DNA from: a bacterium
GTDB lineage: Bacteria > Planctomycetota > J058 > JACQDU01
Reading direction: 5' to 3'
NCBI GenBank assembly: GCA_016200955.1
Contig: JACQDU010000622.1
Span: 1-11,416, forward strand
DNA: 11,416 nucleotides
Part shown: positions 1-5,303 of the stretch, piece after piece
Layout of the letters: each line of letters opens with the position of its first letter
Position numbering within the stretch: position 1 is the first letter of the stretch
Translations under genes and position numbers: made by a program
The notes under the pieces: generated by a model
Database searches by the model: none
What the model was told of the DNA's origin: nothing
The model's input: only the letters and a program-made list of their open reading frames with translations

Positions 1-642
1 ACGAAGGACGGCAACACCGTCACGGGGTCCGGCTCCGTGACCGGTCCGAACGGCAAGACCGCGACGGGCGAAGGGACCGCGACGAAGGACGGCAACACCG
101 TCACGGGGTCCGGCTCCGTGACCGGTCCGAACGGCAAGACCGCGACGGGCGAAGGGACCGCGACGAAGGACGGCAACACCGTCACGGGCTCCGGCTCCGT
201 GACCGGCCCGAACGGGAAGACGGCGACGGGAGAAGGCACCGCCACGAAGGACGGGAACACCGTCACGGGCTCCGGCTCCGTGACCGGGCCGAACGGGAAC
301 ACGACGACGCACGAGGGCTCGACGACGAAGGAAGGGAACACGGTCACTCACGAGGGGAGCACGACGGGTCCGAACGGGAACACGACGACGCACGAGGGCT
401 CGACGACGAAGGACGGCAACACCGTCAACCACGACGGGACGACCACGGGTCCGAGCGGCAAGTCGGCGAATCACGAGGGGGCGACGACGAAGGACGGCAG
501 CGCGCTCACGCACGAGGGGACGACGACCGGCCCGAACGCGAGACCGCTCACGCACGAGGGCTCGACGGTCAAGAACGGCGGCTCGCTCGCGCACGACGGC
601 GCGACGACCGGCCCCGCCGGAAAGACGCACGAGGGCGCGCCG
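1..642 (+). repeat. Eight 81-bp tandem repeats inside the coding region
   Basis: Units begin at 1, 82, 163, 244, 325, 406, 487 and 568; the last is shortened by two codons and ends near 642. Units 1 and 2 are identical base for base. Unit 3 encodes the same 27 residues but differs at about seven third-codon positions. Unit 4 is a hybrid: its first half matches units 1-3 and its second half carries the THEGST type of units 5-8. Units 6-8 diverge progressively. Each unit splits into a 13- and a 14-residue half of similar pattern. The array probably continues upstream of the window. Confidence 0.93.
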
Positions 643-762
643 GGCCACGCGAGCGCTCCCAAGAGCGGGCACACGCCGACCTACAAGGACGACCTCGACG
701 TCTTCGGCGACCGCCCGAAGCCCAGCCACTCCGGCGGCGGGCACTCGAAGCCTCACCACTGA
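1..762 (+). CDS. Tandem-repeat Thr/Gly-rich protein with His-rich tail, 5' end missing
   Basis: The reading frame is open from base 1, so the start lies outside the window; a GTG at 37 is internal to a repeat and unlikely to be the true start. About 253 residues are visible. The first 214 are eight copies of a 27-residue unit of the form TKDGNTVTGSGSV plus TGPNGKTATGEGTA. Early copies are Gly/Ser-rich and later ones carry THEGST. The last ~40 residues are non-repetitive and His-rich (ending SKPHH). No enzyme motif, membrane segment or signal peptide is visible, though a signal could precede the window. The composition (Thr, Gly, Asn, almost no large hydrophobics) suggests an extended, secreted or surface-exposed protein; this is inference. 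Similar TGPNG-type repeats occur in uncharacterised proteins of many bacteria. The frame ends in TGA at 760-762, facing the FHA-GAF gene 18 bp away. Function unknown. Confidence 0.8.
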   Translation, partial: TKDGNTVTGSGSVTGPNGKTATGEGTATKDGNTVTGSGSVTGPNGKTATGEGTATKDGNTVTGSGSVTGPNGKTATGEGTATKDGNTVTGSGSVTGPNGNTTTHEGSTTKEGNTVTHEGSTTGPNGNTTTHEGSTTKDGNTVNHDGTTTGPSGKSANHEGATTKDGSALTHEGTTTGPNARPLTHEGSTVKNGGSLAHDGATTGPAGKTHEGAPGHASAPKSGHTPTYKDDLDVFGDRPKPSHSGGGHSKPHH

Positions 763-782
763 GCCGGGCGAGAGCGCCGGCT
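762..782. terminator. Weak hairpin between convergent genes
   Basis: AGCCGG (762-767) and CCGGCT (777-782) form a perfect 6-bp stem around a 9-base loop, spanning the gap between the stop codons of the repeat protein (+) and the FHA-GAF gene (-). It could terminate transcription in both directions. There is no T-run on either side, so it is not a classical intrinsic terminator. A chance match is possible in DNA of this composition. Confidence 0.35.
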
Positions 783-1941
783 ACTTCTTGCCCTTCGTGA
801 TCCCGAGGGCGACGAGGTTCGCGACGGCCACGAGGAGCTCGCGGTCGGCCTCGGTGAACATGTAAGCGCTCATCTGGTGATCGAGGTAGATGAGGCCCGA
901 GACCTTGTCCAGGAGCCAGATCGGGACACAGAGGACGGACCGCAGCTCGAGCTCCTGGACCGAGCTCGCCTCGCGGAAGCGCTCGTCGACCTTCGCGTCG
1001 TCCACGAGCACGGAGACCTTCTCGCGGATCACCTTGCGCGCGATCGTGTGAGAGATCCCGAGCTTCCAGGCGGTCTGGTCGTCGCGGCCCGGAACGGCGT
1101 TCTTGACCGAGGCCATGTAGAGGCCCTTCCGGCTCGGGTCGAGGCGCATGACGACGCCTCGCTCGGCGGGGACGACCTCGAGGACCTTCCCGATCGCGTA
1201 GTCCGTGAACTCCGTCTCGTCCTCGACGCTCGGGAGGACGCGGGAGATCTGCGCGATGATCCTGAGCCCCTCGCGGTCGCGCGAGTGCGTCGAGGCGGGC
1301 TTGGTCGGCCCCGAGCTCGATCCCTCGCCGCTCTTGCGCGCGATCGCGCTCTCGGCGACCGAGGGCATCGGGACGGGCGTCTTCTTCTCGCGGAGGGCGG
1401 CGCGCTCCTTCGAGGTGTAGCCCATGGTCGGGACGTCGCCGCCCGCGGCCGCGGTCGACTTCGAGCGAGGCGGGGGAGCCGCCGTGGCCGTCGCCTCCTT
1501 GTAAGCGGGAGCGATCACGGGTGCCTTCGCGCGCACGACGGGCTCGACTCCCGGGTAAGGCCGCTGGTCGGGAGCGAGCACGTGGACGCTCTCGCTCGGG
1601 TGCTCGTTCCAGTCGATGTAGAGCGTCGTCCGCCCGATCCGCACGACGTCGCCGGGAGCGAGGAAGCACTCCTCGTGGATCCGCTGGCCGTTCACGTAGG
1701 TCCCGTTGTAGGACTTCAAGTCCACGATCGAGACGCGCTCGCCCCGGGGCATGACCGTGCAGTGGCGCCGCGAGAGGTAGCTGTCGTCGAGGACGAGCGT
1801 GTTCCCGGGCTCACGTCCGAGCGAGACCTCGGCGCGAAGAGGCTCCCTTCGCTCGGTGCCCTCCCAGAGGACCACGAGGTCGGGAGTCTTCGCGGCGGGA
1901 CCGGCGCCGGGCACGAATCTCTCCTGCTGGGGCGAGAGCAT
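781..1941 (-). CDS. FHA domain plus GAF domain signalling protein
   Basis: 386 residues. FHA domain at about 21-115 with the expected phosphothreonine-binding landmarks: GR at 42-43, SRRH at 57-60 and NGTYVNG at 79-85. A low-complexity Pro/Ala/Ser/Thr linker follows (about 120-220). A GAF domain covers about 224-382, with a helix (REGLRIIAQISRVL), a central sheet and the LCVPI and GLIYLDH strands typical of the fold. There is no membrane segment and no kinase, cyclase or DNA-binding output. By family knowledge FHA domains bind phospho-Thr peptides and GAF domains bind small molecules or mediate dimerisation, so this is probably a cytosolic adaptor or sensor. The GAF ligand cannot be read from sequence. 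The ATG at 1941 has no strong Shine-Dalgarno. It lies 111 bp downstream of the toroid-protein gene on the same strand. A kinase lies at 5304-7661, but a partnership is only inferred. Confidence 0.9.
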   Translation of the reverse strand: MLSPQQERFVPGAGPAAKTPDLVVLWEGTERREPLRAEVSLGREPGNTLVLDDSYLSRRHCTVMPRGERVSIVDLKSYNGTYVNGQRIHEECFLAPGDVVRIGRTTLYIDWNEHPSESVHVLAPDQRPYPGVEPVVRAKAPVIAPAYKEATATAAPPPRSKSTAAAGGDVPTMGYTSKERAALREKKTPVPMPSVAESAIARKSGEGSSSGPTKPASTHSRDREGLRIIAQISRVLPSVEDETEFTDYAIGKVLEVVPAERGVVMRLDPSRKGLYMASVKNAVPGRDDQTAWKLGISHTIARKVIREKVSVLVDDAKVDERFREASSVQELELRSVLCVPIWLLDKVSGLIYLDHQMSAYMFTEADRELLVAVANLVALGITKGKK

Positions 1942-2052
1942 AACGATTGGCGCGGATTCGCGCGACTCGCGGGTCGGGACGATCGTCAGGCAGCTCTCCT
2001 CGACTTCCAGGACGCGAGACCCGCCCGAGATCGCCCGTCGAGCTTCGCCGGC
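1942..2052 (-). other. Intergenic region upstream of the FHA-GAF gene
   Basis: 111 bp between the toroid-protein stop and the FHA-GAF start. The only structure I see is a perfect 10-bp palindrome GACGATCGTC at 1978-1987, about 37 bases before the ATG. CGATCG-containing words are frequent in this DNA, so it is weak evidence for an operator. No convincing promoter or terminator is seen. Confidence 0.3.
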
Positions 2053-3147
2053 TCATCGATCCTTGTCGCTCCCGTAGACGCTCGCGTAGCGATAGTAGAT
2101 CTGGAGCGTGCCGATGTTGGTCGCGGTCGCGTGGACCCGACCTCCCGGGGAGGGGCTCGCATCGGGCGCCCACGAGCCCGCGGCGCACCCCTCCTCGCAT
2201 CGAAGCGGCAAGAGCGCGGCGCAGAGCCGCGTGTTCCAGGGCTTCCACACCGGGCCGCTCGGCCCGTCGTACTGGAAGAGCGCGATCGTTCCCCAGCTCC
2301 AACGGTCGAACTCCGGCTTCAGCAAGCTCGGCGGGTCCAGGGCGGCGGAGGCGGCGTCCTCGTACATGTAAGCGAAGCCCTTCTTCTTGTAGCTGAAGAT
2401 CGCGCTCACGAGACGGAGCGCGCTCGCGTAGCTGTCGGGCTCGCGACAGGGAGGCTCGTAGAGCGCCCGCGTCGCCTCGATGCAAGCGTTCCCCGGGACG
2501 ACGAGGCCGGAGACCTCACCGCTCCTCATGGCCATGACGCCGGACGCGGTCGAGAACGTGTCCTCGGGGCCGCCCTCCGTGGCCGACCAGCCTCCGCCCG
2601 GATGGCGGCACGCCTCGAGCCGGTCGAGCGCTCGCTGTGCCGGCGCGCGGTAGGCCACGGCGTTCGTGATGCCGTAGGCCTCGCTGAGGGCGAGCGCGAG
2701 GAGGGCGCGGTCGAGGACCCTCGCCTCGTCTTCTCCCTCGGCTTCCTTCTGGCTCGCGATGAGGAATTCGAGGCCCCGTCTCACCGTTCTGCCGTGCGCG
2801 TAGGTCCGACCGTTCACGGGGTCCACGTACGTCGTGCGGCTGCTCGGAGTCTGTCCTGCACCGAGGAACGCGAGGACGCACTCGCTCGAGAGCGTGACGC
2901 GCGACTGCGGAAGCCAACCGCACGAGCACTCGGAGTGCGAGCAGGCGGCGGCGGCGTCGGGCTCCCAGCCGCCGTCGTCCGACTGGTGGCGCGCGAGCCA
3001 GGCGAGCCCGGCGTCGAACCCCGGCGAATCGGGGCCGCGCGCGAGCCTCTGCCTCTCGAGGACCGTGAGCACGACGGCGGTCGCGAGCGTCGCCGTCGCG
3101 AGGAGGATCGCGAGGGCGAGGACCCTGCGTGAAGCGGGCGAGCGCAT
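2053..3147 (-). CDS. Membrane-anchored prenyltransferase/squalene-oxidase repeat protein
   Basis: 364 residues from the chosen ATG at 3147. This start puts a short basic N-terminus (RSPASRR) directly before a hydrophobic segment at about 9-30, consistent with a signal anchor. An in-frame ATG at 3228 would add 27 polar residues ahead of it and seems less likely. The rest resembles the alpha-alpha toroid family: GLAWLARHQSDDGGW at 47-61, GLEFLIASQ, ALSEAYGI, a HPGGGWSA turn near 182-189, a segment with GTIALFQYDGP near 286-295, and a C-terminal GSWAPD...GGRVHATATNIGTLQIYYRY segment. Proteins of this layout are common in Planctomycetes and mostly uncharacterised; true terpene cyclase activity is doubtful because no DxDD or QW-rich core is seen. 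About ten cysteines, including CSHSECSCGW near 69-78, are notable and could form disulfides outside the membrane. It lies between the dehydrogenase and FHA-GAF genes on the same strand. Confidence 0.85.
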   Translation of the reverse strand: MRSPASRRVLALAILLATATLATAVVLTVLERQRLARGPDSPGFDAGLAWLARHQSDDGGWEPDAAAACSHSECSCGWLPQSRVTLSSECVLAFLGAGQTPSSRTTYVDPVNGRTYAHGRTVRRGLEFLIASQKEAEGEDEARVLDRALLALALSEAYGITNAVAYRAPAQRALDRLEACRHPGGGWSATEGGPEDTFSTASGVMAMRSGEVSGLVVPGNACIEATRALYEPPCREPDSYASALRLVSAIFSYKKKGFAYMYEDAASAALDPPSLLKPEFDRWSWGTIALFQYDGPSGPVWKPWNTRLCAALLPLRCEEGCAAGSWAPDASPSPGGRVHATATNIGTLQIYYRYASVYGSDKDR

Positions 3148-3241
3148 CGAACGCTGATGATAGGAGGGGCGCGCGTGCGGGTCTACCTCTCGTGCTCCCG
3201 GTCGTCCTCGAATGCCGCCGGTGCGCACGGTCCGGCTCGCA

Positions 3242-4237
3242 TCACCCCATGCGCCGAGCCGGCCACGCCGACCCCTCGACCCAGTTCCGGGGCTTCGTTC
3301 CCCTGAGCGAGAAAAGACACCCCTCCGCCGCGAGGACGGCCATGCGCGAGCGCGTCGCGCGCGTCGCGCTGCCCACGTGAGGAGCGAGGACCACGCTCCC
3401 GAGCTCCGCGAGCCCGGGAGCGAGCCTGGGCTCGTCCTCGAAGACGTCGAGCCCGGCTCCCGCGATCCTCCCCTGCGAGAGCGCTCGCACGAGCGCCGCC
3501 TCGTCCACGATCGGCCCGCGCGACGTGTTCACGAGGATCGCCGTCGGCTTCATGAGAGAGAGCGCGCGCTCGTCGATCGCGTGGCGCGTGTCCTTCGTGA
3601 GAGGCACGTGGATCGACAGGAAGTCGCTCTCGCGGAGAAGCGCGTCCATCGAGACGAAGCGCGCTCCCGCGCCGTCGAGCGCGGGCTTCGACGCACGCGA
3701 GCAGTAGATCACCCGCATGCCGAACCCTCGCGCGCGGGCGAGGACCGCGGACGCGATCCTCCCCGCTCCGAGCAGGCCGAGGACGCTCCCGCTCACGTCG
3801 GCTCCCAGGAAGAACAGGGGCGACCACCCCGGGAACTTTCCCGCCCGCACGAGAGCGTCTCCCTCGGCGACCCTCCGCGCCGTCGCGAGGAGGAGGGCCC
3901 ACGTCATGTCCGCCGTGGCGTCGGTGAGCACATCCGGCGTGTTCGTGACCGCGACCCCGCGCCGCTTCGCCGCCGCGAGGTCCACGTTGTCGGTCCCGAC
4001 GGAGTAGCAGGCGATCGCGCGGAGCCCCGGCGCCCTCGCGAGGAGAGCGTCGTCGATCGTGTCCGTGAGGAGCACGATCGCTCCGTCGCGCTCCGCGAGC
4101 GCGCGCTCGAGCTCGCTCCTCTCGAGGGGACGGTCGTGCGGGCTCACCTCGACGCGCTCCACGTCCGGGGCCGACTCGAGGAGGGCGAGGCCGCTCTCGG
4201 GGATCGCTCGCGTGACGTAGATCGAGAAGCCGGGCAT
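3242..4237 (-). CDS. D-2-hydroxyacid dehydrogenase (glyoxylate/hydroxypyruvate reductase-like)
   Basis: 331 residues, the usual length for the family. It should catalyse NAD(P)H-dependent reduction of a 2-keto acid to the D-2-hydroxyacid in the cytosol. Visible signatures are YSVGTDNVDL (78-87), NTPDVLTDATAD (99-110), a Rossmann dinucleotide loop LGAGRIAS (156-163), the catalytic Arg240 in NTSRGPIVDE, Glu269 in DVFEDEP, and His287 in APHVGSAT. The Arg/Glu/His set is complete. The last glycine of the usual GxGxxG is Ala here, a common variant. Candidate identities are glyoxylate/hydroxypyruvate reductase, D-lactate dehydrogenase-like or 2-ketogluconate reductase. The absence of a C-terminal ACT domain argues against the long form of phosphoglycerate dehydrogenase. 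The exact substrate is not readable. It starts with ATG at 4237 in an AT-rich 22-bp gap shared with the divergent gene at 4260. Confidence 0.93.
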   Translation of the reverse strand: MPGFSIYVTRAIPESGLALLESAPDVERVEVSPHDRPLERSELERALAERDGAIVLLTDTIDDALLARAPGLRAIACYSVGTDNVDLAAAKRRGVAVTNTPDVLTDATADMTWALLLATARRVAEGDALVRAGKFPGWSPLFFLGADVSGSVLGLLGAGRIASAVLARARGFGMRVIYCSRASKPALDGAGARFVSMDALLRESDFLSIHVPLTKDTRHAIDERALSLMKPTAILVNTSRGPIVDEAALVRALSQGRIAGAGLDVFEDEPRLAPGLAELGSVVLAPHVGSATRATRSRMAVLAAEGCLFSLRGTKPRNWVEGSAWPARRMG

Positions 4238-4259
4238 TCCATTTTCTATTCTATGAGAC
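4238..4259. promoter_or_regulatory. AT-rich 22-bp divergent start region
   Basis: Between the ATG of the dehydrogenase (-) and the GTG of the next gene (+) lies TCCATTTTCTATTCTATGAG plus AC. It is the most AT-rich patch of this length I see in the window. On the minus strand it reads CATAGAATAGAAAATGGA, with a TAGAAT that resembles a -10 box. The gap is too short for two conventional promoters plus leaders, so very short leaders, or promoter elements inside the neighbouring coding regions, are implied. Assignment is by composition only. Confidence 0.35.
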
Positions 4260-4886
4260 GTGGGACTTCGCTACCTGAGGGCCGAGCCGGGGAGTCGCGG
4301 AGAGGGATACCTGGAGCTCCGCCTCGACGAGATGCACGTTCCGCGCGCTTACCTCGCGACCGTGCGGCTCTACCGCGACCGCGAGGTCGCGCCGGACGCC
4401 GAGCACGTCCTGGACATCGCCGCTCCCGTGCTCGATCGTCTCTCGTGCCGCGACGCGCGGGATTACGTGGAGAAAGCCGCCCTGCTCGAGCGGGCGAGGG
4501 CTCTCATCGCCGGGAGAGTCGCGGGAGGAGGCGGCCTCGTCGCCTTCGAGGAAGCCGAGCTCCGCTTCGAGCCCGCGCGCGAGCTCGTGACGACGACTCT
4601 CGAGCCGCGCGAGCTCCCGGTCTGCCGCGTCTCGCGCCGGGGCGAGCACGTCCTCACGTTCTGGCTCCCCGGGAGCGAGCGGAGCGGCTCGCCCGAGCTC
4701 TCGTGGGCGGGCCCCGGCTTCCGAAAGGACCCGCGCCTCCGGCCGCGCGCGGTCGAGCACGGCTTCTCGTACGTCCCGTGGGCGCTCTCCGAGCTCGCTC
4801 CTCTCAAGGACGAGCTCATCCAGCGACCGAGAGCGCTCGACCTCGGGCTTCCACTCCAGCACGGCGAGGATCGCGGCCCCTCGTAG
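4260..4886 (+). CDS. Hypothetical protein, 208 residues
   Basis: I do not recognise this family. The frame shows coding-like third-position G/C bias and a plausible soluble alpha/beta composition, for example GYLELRLDEMHVPRAYLATV near 16-35 and RARALIAGRVAGGGGLVAFE near 78-97. It is rich in Arg and Glu. No membrane segment, signal peptide, metal-binding cluster or catalytic motif stands out. The GTG at 4260 is the earliest possible start because an in-frame TGA lies at 4254-4256. It has no evident Shine-Dalgarno, and a later start such as the ATG at 4332 is possible. The antisense strand is also open through most of the gene (4251-4862), but that frame looks like a shadow, being Arg/Glu/Leu-heavy without structure. 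The gene is divergent from the dehydrogenase and convergent with the DUF3303 gene, so it appears monocistronic. Confidence 0.6.
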   Translation: MGLRYLRAEPGSRGEGYLELRLDEMHVPRAYLATVRLYRDREVAPDAEHVLDIAAPVLDRLSCRDARDYVEKAALLERARALIAGRVAGGGGLVAFEEAELRFEPARELVTTTLEPRELPVCRVSRRGEHVLTFWLPGSERSGSPELSWAGPGFRKDPRLRPRAVEHGFSYVPWALSELAPLKDELIQRPRALDLGLPLQHGEDRGPS

Positions 4887-4916
4887 TCTCTTGCCACCGA
4901 GAAGCCGCCCTGGGGC

Positions 4917-5207
4917 TCAGGGCTTCGGCATGCTCTTCAAGACCGAGCCGAGCTCCTCGTCGTCCGCGACGGGGAAGATCGAGAGGTCCATGAGGTCGTT
5001 CCACTGGAGCGCGAACTCCGTGAGCGGCTTCACGTCGTCCGCCCCGATCAGGTCGAAGCCGCCGGCGAAGTCGGCGCGCGTCCAGCGTCCGAGGAGCCTG
5101 GCTCCCTTACCGGGCTTCCCGCCGGTCTTGAGAAAGCGCGCGATCCCCTCCTCGCGGGTCTTCGTGTTCATCCCGACCTTCCACGCGAACGTGAGCATGA
5201 ACTTCAT
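4917..5207 (-). CDS. DUF3303-like small protein
   Basis: 96 residues. The sequence opens MKFMLTFAWK, followed by a short loop, GIARFLKTGGKPGKGARLLG, RWTRADFAGGFDLI and DDVKPLTEFALQWNDLMDL, and ends in a SIFPVADDEELGSVL strand and helix. This matches my recollection of the DUF3303 family, small ferredoxin-like alpha/beta proteins of unknown function related in style to dimeric alpha-beta barrel (EthD/YCII-type) proteins. There is no signal peptide, so it should be cytosolic. The ATG at 5207 is fixed by a strong Shine-Dalgarno five bases upstream; a much longer open frame continues upstream on this strand, but it is only the antisense of the kinase gene. It diverges from the kinase gene, with 96 bp between the starts, and converges on the hypothetical gene, with 30 bp between stops. 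No substrate or pathway can be assigned. Confidence 0.85.
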   Translation of the reverse strand: MKFMLTFAWKVGMNTKTREEGIARFLKTGGKPGKGARLLGRWTRADFAGGFDLIGADDVKPLTEFALQWNDLMDLSIFPVADDEELGSVLKSMPKP

Positions 5208-5303
5208 GGTCTCTCCCCCTACTTCGTGCTTTCCCGCGAACGCTCCGCTTACGTTACATCGAGAGGGCCGGATCCGGACGCGCGAGGGGAAAGCCGTCCG
5301 CGG
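5208..5303. promoter_or_regulatory. Divergent intergenic region before the kinase-arsM pair
   Basis: This 96-bp spacer must hold the start signals for the DUF3303 gene (-) and the kinase gene (+). Visible in it are a relatively AT-rich CTTACGTTACAT at 5248-5259, which could host a -10-like element on either strand, and a perfect 10-bp palindrome CCGGATCCGG at 5268-5277, which could be a small operator or chance. A purine stretch GAGGGGAAA at 5284-5292 lies about 11 bases before the ATG at 5304 and may be its ribosome binding site. None of these is confirmed. Confidence 0.4.
5213..5220 (-). promoter_or_regulatory. Strong ribosome binding site of the DUF3303 gene
   Basis: On the minus strand AGGGGGAG sits five bases before the ATG at 5207. 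It is the clearest Shine-Dalgarno on the minus strand of this window and settles the start of the small gene against the longer antisense frame. Confidence 0.75.

Noticed and set aside
1..642. The tandem repeats as a CRISPR array
   Set aside because: The 81-bp units are contiguous without spacers, stay in frame and encode a conserved peptide.
1978..1987. Palindrome GACGATCGTC as an operator
   Set aside because: CGATCG words recur throughout the coding DNA here, so a single copy has little weight.
877..3132. A 751-codon open frame on the plus strand
   Set aside because: It is antisense to the FHA-GAF and toroid genes, extremely rich in Arg, Asp and Ala without domain signatures; it is a GC-driven shadow.
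3212..4993. A 593-codon open frame on the plus strand
   Set aside because: It overlaps the dehydrogenase antisense and the hypothetical gene out of frame, and is made mostly of Arg/Pro/Ala-rich sequence with no recognisable domain.
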